A DNA stretch of 59,169 nt from an uncultured Clostridia bacterium (GTDB taxonomy: Bacteria > Bacillota > Clostridia > Christensenellales > Aristaeellaceae): the NCBI GenBank assembly GCA_946543085.1, contig CAMNLM010000003.1, positions 1 through 59,169 on the forward strand, read 5' to 3'. Shown here piece by piece: positions 41,575 through 50,829 of this stretch. The notes under the pieces are model-generated. The model did not search any database. It was given only the letters and a program-made list of their open reading frames with translations, and had not been told where the DNA came from. The translations under genes were made by a program, and so were the position numbers. The first letter of the stretch is position 1; the number at the start of each line of letters is the position of its first letter.

Positions 41575-42357
41575 ATGCTGATCAAACAAGACTTTTACTT
41601 CCACGCGCTGAACGCGCACCGTCCCCTCCACATCCGCATCCCCGATGCCGGCGAAGGCCCCTTCCCGGTGATGTACTTCTTCGACGGGCACAACCTCTTC
41701 CGCGACGAGGACGCGACCTACGGCAAGAGCTGGGGACTGGACGCCTACTGCGCCCGGTGGGACAAGCCGATGATCATCGTCGGCGTCGAGTGCGCGCACG
41801 AGGGCAACCTGCGTCTCTCCGAATACCTGCCCTACGGCACGTCCCGCGGCTGGCTGAAGGGCATCGAGCCGCTCGGCGAGGCCACCATGCGCGCCATCCT
41901 CTTCGAGCTGAAGCCCTATATCGACAGCGCCTTCCCGACCATTCCTTTCCGCGAGTGCACCGGCATTGCGGGCTCCAGCATGGGCGGGCTCATGGCGATC
42001 TACGCCCTCGTGCACTGCAACGCGTACATCTCCAAGGCTGCCTGCCTCTCGCCCGCGCTGGGCTCGGTCTCCGGCATGCTCTGGCACGAGATGAACGCGA
42101 CCCCGATGAGCGCCGATACCCGCGCCTACTTCTCCTGGGGCACGCAGGAGGGCTACGGCGGCGTGACGAATCCCTGGGAGGAGGACCGCAGCAGCTGGCT
42201 TTACAAGGCCAACCGCGCCACCGCCAACAAGATCATCGCCCGCGGCGGCGAGGCCGCGCTCTACTGCCAGGTCGGCGGCCGCCACTGCGAGGCCGACTGG
42301 GAGAAGCAGCTCGGCCTGTTCATGCCCTTCCTCTGGGAAAACAAGCGCTGGGACTGA
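41575..42357 (+). CDS. Esterase of the alpha/beta-hydrolase (esterase D) family
   Basis: A 260-aa cytoplasmic hydrolase. The nucleophile Ser135 sits in GSSMGG, an Asp-rich region precedes it, and the probable catalytic His is in QVGGRHCEADW. It resembles the putative esterase/enterochelin-esterase group that removes acyl groups from sugars or peptides. No signal peptide, unlike the two-headed esterase on the opposite strand. The ribosome site before ATG 41575 is weak (CCGAGG). It is 47 bp after the peptidoglycan-binding gene, so co-transcription is possible. Confidence 0.85.
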   Translation: MLIKQDFYFHALNAHRPLHIRIPDAGEGPFPVMYFFDGHNLFRDEDATYGKSWGLDAYCARWDKPMIIVGVECAHEGNLRLSEYLPYGTSRGWLKGIEPLGEATMRAILFELKPYIDSAFPTIPFRECTGIAGSSMGGLMAIYALVHCNAYISKAACLSPALGSVSGMLWHEMNATPMSADTRAYFSWGTQEGYGGVTNPWEEDRSSWLYKANRATANKIIARGGEAALYCQVGGRHCEADWEKQLGLFMPFLWENKRWD

Positions 42358-42410
42358 TTGCGTCCCGGGTGATTCCAGGGGCTTCCATCCGCATGATGCC
42401 AGCCCAAACG

Positions 42411-42453
42411 AAAAGCGGCTGTCCGGATCAAAACGCCGGGCAGCCGTTTTTTT
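42411..42453 (+). terminator. Terminator after the esterase gene
   Basis: Stem GCGGCTGTCCGG / CCGGGCAGCCGT followed by TTTTTT. Confidence 0.85.
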
Positions 42454-42512
42454 GGGGTTTTTGTAGGGCTTTGTGAAGAAGCGCAGTTCTGTGAGGCGCT
42501 TCCCGCAGAGGA

Positions 42513-45239
42513 TCAGTCCGCCTTCAGCTCCGCCGAGGCCAGCTCCACCGTGCGGTCGAAGAGGGCGGCCTTCGCGGTGACCGTGGCGGGCCGCGTGAGA
42601 TCCACGTCTTCAGGCACCTCCAGCACGGCCTCCCCGGTCAGGCTCCCGGCGGTGAGGCGGATGCCGCGCACGGCGGCGGTGAAGAGCGTCTCCCCGTCCC
42701 GCGTGATTTCAAAGAGAACCGGCACGTCCAGCGCGGGCTCCGCGTCGGGCGTATAGGAGGAGGCGGGAAGCTCCGGCAGCAGGGCGGCGGCCTCCGGCCG
42801 GGCGGTCACGGTCACGCGGCAGGCGCGGTTTTCCGTCTCCAGCGCGCCGGTCAGCAGGCCCTCCGCCGCGGCGTCCGCGTGGAACATGTGCGCGCGGACA
42901 TAGGCGAGGCCTTCGATGAAGTGCGGCAGGTAGAAGGCGGAGTCGTGCGCGCCGTTCTCGATGAAGAAGCGGTGCGGCACGCCAAGGGCCTTCATCTGCT
43001 GGTGGAGCCGGATGGCCGGCTCGCCGAACCCGTAGTTGTCCTGGTTGCCGCAGATGAAGTACAGCGCGAAGCCGCGCAGGTAATCGCCGGACTCCGCGGC
43101 GGCGATCGCGTTGGGGCTGCTCGCGCCGCCGTAGCTGAACGCGCCAAAGAAGGACACCGCGCCGCTGAAGCGCTCCGGATGGCGCAGCGCAAGGCCGTAA
43201 GCGCCCTGGCCGCCCATCGAGCAGCCGGCGGTCAGGCGGAAGCGCGGGTCGTCGATGGTGCGGTATTTGCTGTCGATCAGCGGGATCAGCTCGTCGGTCA
43301 CCAGCCTCTCCCATTCGCCCCGCCACCAGCTCTCCTCGCTGGAGTTCGGCATCACCACGATCACGTCGTCCAGCAGGCCCCCGCGGATGGCCTCGTCCAG
43401 CAGCCTGTCCACGCCGTCCGTGCGGTAGGAGGTATGGTCCGAGTTGAACTGGTGCAGCAGGTAGACCGTGGGATAGCAGCGGTCGGAGGTGTGATAGCTC
43501 TCGGGCAGATAGATCAGGTATTTTTCCTCCTGCGGCTCGCTGACGCCCAGCGCCGCCGCCCTGCGCTCGGAGAGGTAGCTCTCCTCATAGAAGCGGGGAT
43601 TGTCCTTCTCCCCGAAGGCTTCGTCGAAGGCCGCCCGGCTGTAGAGGCCGATGGGGCCGCCGTACCAGCCGCCCGCGCCATAGGGCAGGTCGTTCCACGC
43701 GCGGACGACGACCGTGTTCTCCCCGCCGATTCGCAGCAGGGCCGGGTCGACGGCGAAGTGGCTGAACACGGCCCAGGTGGTCTCGCCGGTCGGTTTCCCG
43801 CCCGCGTCCAGGCCGGTCGCGCCGACGCGCTCGCCGTTGACGAAGACCTCGCAGCGGTCGTCCACATAGCCGACGGAGAGCTCCAGCTCCGGAGCGTCAA
43901 AGCCCTCGGGCACGGTGAAGGTGCGGGCGTAGTAGCCGTTGCCGACGATGAAGAAGCCGAAGGTATCCGGCGCGGGCGCGCGGACGTTCTGCTCGCTGAT
44001 GTCGCCGAAGCCCTTCTCCCAGCTGCCGAGGCCGGGCTGCACCACGGGCCAGCTCCCGAACGTCTCCGGCGTGAGCGCGGCCGCGTCCAGCGCGGCCCTG
44101 GGGCCGGCGTAATGAAAGTGCCAGTCGCCCATCAGGTCGAGCGACTGCCTGTCCCTTTCGATCACCGGGGGCTGCACGCGGATCAGCTCAGCGCTGTCGA
44201 GGCGGAACGACGCGCCGAAGAGCTTCGCCGTGAGCCCGACGGTGGCGGAGGCGGCCCGGCCGGCATTCGGCATCTGCATCGTGCCGCCCGCGAGCTCGGT
44301 GGTGGTCAGGCTCGCGGTCATGACGGCCGTCTCCGCGCCGTCCTCCGCGAGGGAGACGCGGATCTCCACCGGGATCTCGCCCTCCAGGAAGGCCGCGGCC
44401 TTCTCGCTCAGCGCGATGTCGTAGATCGCGAGGAACTCCTCGTCCTCCGCGGTCAGCGCGGTCTTGCTCAGCGAGAGGCGGCCGCTGATGACGCCGGAGA
44501 ACATGCGGGCGGTCAGCCGGTTCAGCGCGCGGCGGGCGGACTCGGCGAGGAAAGCCTCGTCGAACACGCCGGGCCGCACGGTGAACTCATGGAAGGCCCT
44601 GCCCGTGCCCCAGCGAATGAAGAGAGCGCCCAGGTCGTCCGTGGAGCCGGGCATGTCCGTCCACTCGTCCTCGACCGGCGCGTCCATGTAGGTATAGAAG
44701 GCCTCGGGGGCCTTCGCGTCGGCCCTGTGCAGGGCTTCCAGCCTGTCCCGGACGCTGCCGCAGGCGGCCAGCCAGGGGTTGGCCGCGCTCGCGAAGTCGC
44801 CCCGGATGCTCGCGGCGGCCCCGAAGGGACTGTCCGCGCCCAGGAGCGCGGCATAGGCGAGATAGCCGCCCGTTCCCGTGCCGACAGCGGCGCGGAAGGC
44901 GGGCTCAGGCACCGTGCGGTAAGCGCCGTCGACGGCCCCGACCACGGCGGCGAGGGCCGCGAGGGGATCCGTCCCCTCCGTCAGCGCGGGCCGGACGATG
45001 ATCATCTCCGCGCCCTCCCCCGCGGCCATCGCGGCGGCCAGCTGCTCCGCAAGCCCGCTGGCGTCCGGCGCAAAGCCGTCCTCCGGCAGCACATAGAGCG
45101 CCGGGTAGCGCTGTCCGGACGTTTCGTAGGACGCGGGCAGGGTGATCTCGAAGGCGGGCTCTTCCGCCTCCGCCACGGCCGCGGGCGCCAGGAGCAGGGC
45201 CAGCGCGATCAGGGCGGCCAGGAGCTTGACGGTTTTCAT
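42513..45239 (-). CDS. Secreted two-headed esterase with jelly-roll middle domain
   Basis: A 908-aa exported protein, signal peptide about 1-25. Residues about 28-215 look like an esterase D-fold domain in which the GxSxGG elbow reads GTGTGG (120-125), replacing the nucleophile by Gly, so it is probably inactive. Residues about 360-545 resemble a galactose-binding jelly roll as in GH2 N termini (GDWHFHYAGP, ARTFTVPEGF, DDRCEVFVNGERVG). Residues about 560-780 are a second esterase with Ser674 in GCSMGG and His in NGAHDS. A beta-rich domain ends the protein. Carbohydrate ester removal outside the cell is likely. AGGAGG precedes the ATG. Confidence 0.85.
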   Translation of the reverse strand: MKTVKLLAALIALALLLAPAAVAEAEEPAFEITLPASYETSGQRYPALYVLPEDGFAPDASGLAEQLAAAMAAGEGAEMIIVRPALTEGTDPLAALAAVVGAVDGAYRTVPEPAFRAAVGTGTGGYLAYAALLGADSPFGAAASIRGDFASAANPWLAACGSVRDRLEALHRADAKAPEAFYTYMDAPVEDEWTDMPGSTDDLGALFIRWGTGRAFHEFTVRPGVFDEAFLAESARRALNRLTARMFSGVISGRLSLSKTALTAEDEEFLAIYDIALSEKAAAFLEGEIPVEIRVSLAEDGAETAVMTASLTTTELAGGTMQMPNAGRAASATVGLTAKLFGASFRLDSAELIRVQPPVIERDRQSLDLMGDWHFHYAGPRAALDAAALTPETFGSWPVVQPGLGSWEKGFGDISEQNVRAPAPDTFGFFIVGNGYYARTFTVPEGFDAPELELSVGYVDDRCEVFVNGERVGATGLDAGGKPTGETTWAVFSHFAVDPALLRIGGENTVVVRAWNDLPYGAGGWYGGPIGLYSRAAFDEAFGEKDNPRFYEESYLSERRAAALGVSEPQEEKYLIYLPESYHTSDRCYPTVYLLHQFNSDHTSYRTDGVDRLLDEAIRGGLLDDVIVVMPNSSEESWWRGEWERLVTDELIPLIDSKYRTIDDPRFRLTAGCSMGGQGAYGLALRHPERFSGAVSFFGAFSYGGASSPNAIAAAESGDYLRGFALYFICGNQDNYGFGEPAIRLHQQMKALGVPHRFFIENGAHDSAFYLPHFIEGLAYVRAHMFHADAAAEGLLTGALETENRACRVTVTARPEAAALLPELPASSYTPDAEPALDVPVLFEITRDGETLFTAAVRGIRLTAGSLTGEAVLEVPEDVDLTRPATVTAKAALFDRTVELASAELKAD

Positions 45240-45314
45240 GGGCGTACCTCCTTATGAAGCGATGCCTCTGTCCGCCCGTCGGCGGGCGGGGCCTCTGTGT
45301 CTCTTGCTGTCCTC

Positions 45315-45343
45315 AGTGTACAGCGATACGGCCAAAAAGTAAA
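45315..45343 (-). promoter_or_regulatory. Probable promoter of the two-headed esterase gene
   Basis: Minus-strand TTTACT and TACACT spaced by 17 bp, 76 bp upstream of the start. Confidence 0.5.
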
Positions 45344-45408
45344 TGGATCCGGACAAACTCAGGGCGGACGGGCGTGGGAAGCCCTTCCGGTTCCATCCGC
45401 ATTTTGCC

Positions 45409-45437
45409 TTGCGAAAACCTTTCAGATGATGTACAAT
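45409..45437 (+). promoter_or_regulatory. Promoter of pyk
   Basis: TTGCGA (45409-45414), 17-bp spacer, TACAAT (45432-45437), 32 bp before the start. Confidence 0.65.
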
Positions 45438-45469
45438 CTCTTTAAGAATAATACAAGGGAGGGTTTGCC

Positions 45470-47221
45470 ATGACGGCACCCCGCAGAAAGACAAAAATCG
45501 TATGCACCATGGGTCCGAGGCTGTTTGAACTGGGACTGGTGAAGCCGCTGATGCTCGCGGGCATGGATGTCGCCCGCTTCAACTTCAGCCATGGCACCCA
45601 CGAGAGTCACCTGGCCTGGTATCGGGAGGTCTGCCGTCTCCGCGAGGAGCTGGGCCTGCCCGTGGCGACCATGCTGGACACCAAGGGCCCCGAGATCCGC
45701 ACAGGCGACTTCGAGGGCGGCCGGGTGACCCTGGAGGCCGGCCAGCTCTTCACGCTGACGACCGTTCCCTGCATGGGCGACAAGGATCACTGCTGCGTGA
45801 CCTATCAGGACATGCCCAAGGACGTGCGCCCCGGCTCCACCGTGCTGATCGACGACGGCCTGGTCGGCCTCGAGGTGCAGCACGTGACCGAGACCGAGAT
45901 CACCTGCAAGGTGCTCAACGGCGGCGCGGTCAGCAACCACAAGGGCATCAACATCCCCGGCGCTCACCTCTCCATGCCCTTCGTCTCCGAGAAGGACCGC
46001 AGCGACCTGATCTTCGCCGCGGAGAACGGCTTTGACTTCATCGCCGCGTCCTTCACGCGCTCCGGCGAGGACGTGATGGCCATCCGCCGCGTGCTGCAGG
46101 AGGCCGGCAACACCTCCATCCGCATCATCGCAAAGATCGAGAACAAGGAAGGCGTGGAGAACCTCGAGGACATCATGCGCGTCTCGGACGGCATCATGGT
46201 CGCCCGCGGCGACATGGGCGTTGAGATTCCCTTCGAGGAGGTGCCCGGCCTGCAGAAGCACATCATCCACGAGTGCGTGCTATCCGGCCGCCCGGTCATC
46301 ACCGCCACCCAGATGCTGGATTCGATGATGAAGAACCCGCGCCCGACCCGCGCCGAGGCGACCGACGTCGCCAACGCGATCTATGACGGCACGAGCGCCA
46401 TCATGCTCTCCGGCGAGACCGCCGCGGGCCTCTACCCGGTGGAAGCCGTGGAGACCATGGTGCGCATCGCCCTCAAGACCGAGGCGGACATCGACTACAA
46501 GAACGAATTCGCCCAGGCGAACTACGACACGCGCTGCGACATCACCGCGGCCATCTCCCACGCGACCGTCACCAGCGCCCACGACCTCAAGGCCGCGGCC
46601 ATCATCACGGTGACCAAGTCCGGCGGCACGGCGCGCATGATCAGCCGCTACCGCCCGGACTGCCCGATCATCGCCTGCGCCATCGATCCGCAGGTCTGGC
46701 GGCAGATGAACCTGAGCTGGGGCGTCGTGCCGCTGATGATCGAGGAGGAGCGCGACACGGAGGCCCTCTTCGAGCACGCGGTGGCCGCGGCCGTCCGCGA
46801 GCGCCTGCTGCGGGACGGCGAGCTGGCCGTGATCACCGCGGGTGTGCCGCTGGGCATCTCCGGCACCACCAACATGATGAAGGTGCAGGTCGTCGGCCAC
46901 ATGCTGCTGCGCGGCACAGGCGTGTGCGGCGGCTCGGTGACGGCGCCCGTGTTTGTGGCGGAGGACATCCATGAGACCGAGGAGCTCTTCCGCACGGGCT
47001 CCATCCTCGTCTGCAGGCAGACGTCAAAGCCCCTGCTGCCCCTGGTGCGCAAGGCCGCGGGCCTCATCCTGGAGGACGCCGACCCGGACGGCCAGGGCGT
47101 GATCGCGGGCATGAGCCTGGACATTCCGGTCATCATCGGCGCAGCCCACGCGATGGATATTCTCTCCAGCGGCGCGGTCGTCACGATGAACGCCGGGGAC
47201 GGCACGGTGACCTGCAACTGA
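45470..47221 (+). CDS. pyk: Pyruvate kinase with C-terminal PEP-utiliser domain
   Basis: Final glycolytic step, PEP plus ADP to pyruvate plus ATP, cytoplasmic. The 583-aa product starts RRKTKIVCTMGP, with the ADP/PEP site in MLDTKGPEIRTG, catalytic Lys in IIAKIENKEG, and metal ligands in MVARGDMGVE. An extra domain of about 110 residues at the C terminus (VCRQTSKPLLPLVRKAAGLI to the end) matches the PEP-utiliser mobile-like domain found in Bacillus-type Pyk; the usual swivelling-domain His is not evident. GGGAGGG precedes the ATG. Monocistronic. Confidence 0.95.
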   Translation: MTAPRRKTKIVCTMGPRLFELGLVKPLMLAGMDVARFNFSHGTHESHLAWYREVCRLREELGLPVATMLDTKGPEIRTGDFEGGRVTLEAGQLFTLTTVPCMGDKDHCCVTYQDMPKDVRPGSTVLIDDGLVGLEVQHVTETEITCKVLNGGAVSNHKGINIPGAHLSMPFVSEKDRSDLIFAAENGFDFIAASFTRSGEDVMAIRRVLQEAGNTSIRIIAKIENKEGVENLEDIMRVSDGIMVARGDMGVEIPFEEVPGLQKHIIHECVLSGRPVITATQMLDSMMKNPRPTRAEATDVANAIYDGTSAIMLSGETAAGLYPVEAVETMVRIALKTEADIDYKNEFAQANYDTRCDITAAISHATVTSAHDLKAAAIITVTKSGGTARMISRYRPDCPIIACAIDPQVWRQMNLSWGVVPLMIEEERDTEALFEHAVAAAVRERLLRDGELAVITAGVPLGISGTTNMMKVQVVGHMLLRGTGVCGGSVTAPVFVAEDIHETEELFRTGSILVCRQTSKPLLPLVRKAAGLILEDADPDGQGVIAGMSLDIPVIIGAAHAMDILSSGAVVTMNAGDGTVTCN

Positions 47222-47329
47222 GGCGCTTCGGCAGCACAGCCTGCCCTTTGTCCCCCCGCCCTCTCTTCTGACAAAAGGCTCTCCGACCCCCCGGCCGGGG
47301 AGCGGGAAGCTCACGCGAAGCACCTGACA

Positions 47330-47373
47330 GGCCGCCCGGGAAAGCTCTGATGGAAAAGCCTTCCCGGGCGGCC
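47330..47373. terminator. GC hairpin between pyk and the GH13 gene
   Basis: A 13-bp stem GGCCGCCCGGGAA / TTCCCGGGCGGCC without a T-run. It could be a weak terminator of pyk or a structure in the GH13 leader. Confidence 0.4.
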
Positions 47374-47435
47374 GCCAACGATCTCCCTTCCCGCTTTTTT
47401 GAAGGAAAGGGAGGAACCGTGGAGGATCGAACACA

Positions 47436-49286
47436 ATGGATCGCACCGTTTGGGATTCCACCTTCACCCGCCGCTTCACCCGCCACGAGGACGAGCTCCG
47501 CTGGCTCTACATGGAGCTCTACCACGGCGACCAGCAGGCCTGGGATTATTTTGTGTCCATGCTCTGGCGCTGCTGGACGGAACGCCCCGATTCCCTCCGC
47601 GCGCTGGACGAGGCGCGCGAGGCCAACCCGGACTGGTACAAGGATCACAGCCTGGTCGGCATGCAGATGTACGTCAATTCCTTCGGCCCGACGCTGCGCG
47701 ACGTGCAGGAGAAGCTCCCCTACCTCGAGGAGGCGGGCGTGCGCTACCTGCACCTGATGCCCCTGATGGAGAGCCCCGAGGGCCGCTCGGACGGCGGCTA
47801 CGCGGTGAGCGACTTCCGCAGGGTGGATCCGAAGTTCGGCACGACCGAGGACCTGGCCGCGCTGGCCGAGGCCTGCCACGAGCGCGGCATGGCCGTCTGC
47901 CTGGACTTCGTGATGAACCACACCAGCGAGGATCACAAATGGGCGCGCAAAGCCAAAGCCGGCGACCCCGAGTGCCAGAGCCGCTACTTCTTTTTTGACA
48001 ACTGGGACATCCCGAACGAGTTTGAGCGCACAGTGCCCCAGGTCTTCCCGGTCACCGCGCCGGGCAGCTTTTCCTGGTGCCCGGAGGCGCAGAAGGTGGT
48101 CATGACCTCCTTCTACCCCTACCAGTGGGACCTGAACTACGCCAACCCGACGGTCTTCAACGACATGACCGACAACCTGCTCTTCCTGTGCAACCACGGC
48201 GTGGACGTGCTGCGCCTGGACGCGACGCCCTATATCTGGAAGGAGCTCTACACCCCCTGCCGCAACCTGCCCCAGGTGCACACCCTGGTGCGCATGACGC
48301 GCATGGCCTGCGAGATCGTCTGCCCCTCCGCCCTGCTCCTGGGCGAGGTGGTGATGGAGCCGAGCAAGGTGGTGCCCTATTTCGGCACGGTGGAGAAGCC
48401 CGAGTGCCACATGCTCTACAACGTGACGACCATGGCGACCCTCTGGCACACCGTGGCCACCCGCGACGTGCGGCTGCTGCGCCACCAGCTGCGGCAGATC
48501 TTCGCGCTGCCGGGCCAGTACACCTTCCTCAACTACCTGCGCTGCCACGACGACATCGGCTGGGGACTCGACTATTCCTTCCTCGCCCAGTTCGGCCAGG
48601 AGGAGGTCGCGCACAAGAAGTACCTGAACGATTTCTTCACCGGGAGCTTCCCGGGCAGCTGGAGCCGCGGCGAGCTCTACAACAACGACCCGCGCCTGGG
48701 CGACGCGCGCCTCTGCGGCACGACGGCCTCCCTCTGCGGCGTGGAGAAGGCGCTCGCGGAGAACGACGCGGAGGCGCTGGACGTCGCCCTGCGCCGCGAC
48801 ATCACCCTGCACGCGCTGATCCTGGCGCTCTCCGGCGTGCCGGTGCTCTATTCCGGCGACGAGATCGCCCAGCTCAACGACAACGGCTACCACAGCGACC
48901 CCCTCCGCGCGGAGGACAGCCGCTACATCCACCGCGGCAGCTTCCCCTGGGACAAAGCGGGGAACCGCTTCGACGCGGGCACCCCGCAGGGCCGCATCTT
49001 CCAGGCGCTGCGCCGCCTCGAGACCCTGCGCGCCGAGCATCCCGCCTTTGAGAGCGGGGCGGACCTCTGGCTGACCGAGACCGGCAGCGATCAGGTGCTG
49101 GGCTTCGGCCGCTACGCGGGCCGCGAGCAGCTGGTCGGCCTGTTCAACTTCTCCGACGAGCCGCGCCTGGCCCTCGTGCCCGGCAACGATCCCTTTGCCG
49201 ACCTGATCAGCGGCGAGACCGGTCTCACCGGCAGCGTGTCCCTCCCCGCCTGGGGCTTCCGCTGGCTGCTGTGCGATTACAGGTGA
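47436..49286 (+). CDS. Amylosucrase-like GH13 glucosyltransferase
   Basis: A 616-aa cytoplasmic alpha-amylase superfamily enzyme. Full-length similarity to amylosucrase (GH13_4) is visible: nucleophile D262 in DVLRLDATPYIWK, acid/base E304 in LLGEVV, and the stabilising Asp in LRCHDDIGWG (371-373), plus SDGGYAVSDFR near 118 and VPVLYSGDE. Amylosucrases transfer glucose from sucrose to glucan or hydrolyse it; the close relative sucrose hydrolase cannot be excluded. GTGGAGG precedes the ATG. No sucrose transporter or regulator is adjacent. Confidence 0.88.
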   Translation: MDRTVWDSTFTRRFTRHEDELRWLYMELYHGDQQAWDYFVSMLWRCWTERPDSLRALDEAREANPDWYKDHSLVGMQMYVNSFGPTLRDVQEKLPYLEEAGVRYLHLMPLMESPEGRSDGGYAVSDFRRVDPKFGTTEDLAALAEACHERGMAVCLDFVMNHTSEDHKWARKAKAGDPECQSRYFFFDNWDIPNEFERTVPQVFPVTAPGSFSWCPEAQKVVMTSFYPYQWDLNYANPTVFNDMTDNLLFLCNHGVDVLRLDATPYIWKELYTPCRNLPQVHTLVRMTRMACEIVCPSALLLGEVVMEPSKVVPYFGTVEKPECHMLYNVTTMATLWHTVATRDVRLLRHQLRQIFALPGQYTFLNYLRCHDDIGWGLDYSFLAQFGQEEVAHKKYLNDFFTGSFPGSWSRGELYNNDPRLGDARLCGTTASLCGVEKALAENDAEALDVALRRDITLHALILALSGVPVLYSGDEIAQLNDNGYHSDPLRAEDSRYIHRGSFPWDKAGNRFDAGTPQGRIFQALRRLETLRAEHPAFESGADLWLTETGSDQVLGFGRYAGREQLVGLFNFSDEPRLALVPGNDPFADLISGETGLTGSVSLPAWGFRWLLCDYR

Positions 49287-49302
49287 CGCGCGAAGACGCA
49301 GC

Positions 49303-49377
49303 GAAAAAGCCGCGCGGCTTCCGTCCCCGGCAGCGGGTTTCCTGCGCCCGGGGCGGAAGGACGCGCGGCTTTTCGCC
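49303..49377 (+). terminator. Long hairpin terminator after the GH13 gene
   Basis: AAAAGCCGCGCG pairs with CGCGCGGCTTTT; inner arms TTCCG and CGGAA with CCCCGG/CCGGGG extend it. Confidence 0.75.
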
Positions 49378-49418
49378 TGTCCGGAGTCAGGAGCCGGGCC
49401 GGCTTGGACCGTTTCTTT

Positions 49419-49508
49419 TCATGAAAGCAGGCTGCCTTTGCATGAAATTTGCGATGACGCCGCGCCGCGCATGGCGATCCGGCGGATGGCGCTGTTCGTG
49501 AATTTCAT
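49419..49508 (-). CDS. Possible 29-residue peptide, very uncertain
   Basis: A 30-codon minus-strand frame (begins MKFTNSAIRR, basic overall) preceded by GGGAGGTG eight bases before its ATG. No promoter was settled on and no family is recognised. It could be a leader peptide, a remnant, or chance. The surrounding gap 49378-49668 has no other gene that I can support. Confidence 0.22.
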   Translation of the reverse strand: MKFTNSAIRRIAMRGAASSQISCKGSLLS

Positions 49509-49668
49509 TTGGACACCTCCCGATGTCTTTTATGAACGCTTGCTTTCGCGGGGATGCTGCGCCCCGCACAGGCCGCGGGGATGAAGAGGGGTGCGCGGTC
49601 ATCCGGCCGCCTGGCTCCGCAAACACTGTAAAAACTGCGCCGGGAGAGCCCGCCGCGCCTCCGCGGCT

Positions 49669-49697
49669 TTGCCGATCCCCGCGTTTCATGGTAAAAT
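49669..49697 (+). promoter_or_regulatory. Promoter of whiA
   Basis: TTGCCG (49669-49674), 17-bp spacer, TAAAAT (49692-49697). Confidence 0.6.
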
Positions 49698-49762
49698 AGC
49701 CGAACAGAAGCGCGCGGAAGAAAACCGCGCCCTGAACCCATCGCCGGAGGAGGTGAGCCGAC

Positions 49763-50740
49763 ATGTCCTTTTCGAGCCGCGTGAAGGAGGAGCTGATTCC
49801 CAGACCGCTGGACAGGCGCTGCTGCGTCCTCGCGGAGACCGCCGCGCTGACGCAGGCGACGGGCACGCTCGGCTTCCTCGGCGCGGGCCGTCTCAGCGTC
49901 ACCTGGCGCATGGAGAACGCGGCCCTCGCGCGCCGCGTGTTCCGCCTGCTCAAGGAGGGCATCGGCCTCCGTCCCCAGTTGCACTTCGTGGAGCACGCCC
50001 GTCTGGGCGGGCGGCGCACCTGCGTGCTGACCGTGGACGGCGAGGACGCCGAAACCCTGCTCGTCGCCCTGCGCATGGCCGAGCGCGAGCCGGACGGCCA
50101 GGTGCGCCTGAAGCACACCTCCCCCCGCCCCGCGCTGAACAAGGACTGCTGCCGCCGGGCCTACCTGCGCGGCGCGTTCCTCGGCTGCGGCTCCATCAAC
50201 GAGCCGGAGAAGAGCTACCGCCTCGAGTGCGCGGCGACCGACGCCGGCCTGGCCCAGAGCGTGCAGCGCGTGCTCGCCCACGGCGGCATCGAGGGCAAGG
50301 TCTTTGAGCGGCGCGGCCACTGGGTGGCCTATATCCACCGCGCCCAGGACCTCGCGGACGCCCTGGCGATGATGGGCGCTTCCCGCGCGGTGATGGAGCT
50401 GGAAAACCTGCGCATCACCAAGCAGATGCGCGGCGACGCCAACCGCGCCTCCAACTGCGACGAGGGCAACTCCGAGAAGCAGATCACCTCCGCCCACCGG
50501 CAGATCGACGCGATCAAGCTGGTGAGCATCCACCGGGGCCTATTCACCCTCTCCCCTGTGCTGCAGGAGACGGCTCGCCTGCGCCTGGAGCACCCCGAGG
50601 TCACCCTCGAGGAGCTCGGCCAGCTGATGGAGCCCCCGGTCGGCCGCTCGGCGGTTCACCACCGGCTGAAGCGCCTGGAGCAGATCGCGGGCGAGATCGA
50701 GGCCTCCTGGGAGAAGGAAAACGCTCCCGGCTCGGAATAA
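49763..50740 (+). CDS. whiA: DNA-binding protein WhiA
   Basis: Regulator of sporulation or cell division restricted mainly to Gram-positive bacteria. The 325-aa product starts SFSSRVKEEL, has the LAGLIDADG-like domain (KDCCRRAYLRGAFLGCGSIN, near 125-145, catalytic residues not expected), and ends in a helix-turn-helix with HRGLFTLSPVLQETARLRLEHPEVTLEELG. Normally whiA follows rapZ and yvcK; here neither is adjacent and it has its own promoter. GGAGGAGGTG precedes the ATG. Confidence 0.94.
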   Translation: MSFSSRVKEELIPRPLDRRCCVLAETAALTQATGTLGFLGAGRLSVTWRMENAALARRVFRLLKEGIGLRPQLHFVEHARLGGRRTCVLTVDGEDAETLLVALRMAEREPDGQVRLKHTSPRPALNKDCCRRAYLRGAFLGCGSINEPEKSYRLECAATDAGLAQSVQRVLAHGGIEGKVFERRGHWVAYIHRAQDLADALAMMGASRAVMELENLRITKQMRGDANRASNCDEGNSEKQITSAHRQIDAIKLVSIHRGLFTLSPVLQETARLRLEHPEVTLEELGQLMEPPVGRSAVHHRLKRLEQIAGEIEASWEKENAPGSE

Positions 50741-50765
50741 CCGATCGCATTTCCCTATCGTCCAG

Positions 50766-50805
50766 GCCGCGGGGCACACCGCCGCGCCCCGGCGGCATTT
50801 TCAAT
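50766..50805 (+). terminator. Possible terminator of whiA
   Basis: CCGCGGGGC and GCGCCCCGG can pair, followed by CATTTTC. The stem is imperfect. Confidence 0.4.
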
Positions 50806-50829
50806 AACACATTTCATACGGAGCAAACC

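Noticed and set aside
42879..45257. 792-aa plus-strand frame opposite the two-headed esterase
   Set aside because: Antisense frame without promoter or ribosome site; the minus-strand gene has a signal peptide and esterase motifs.
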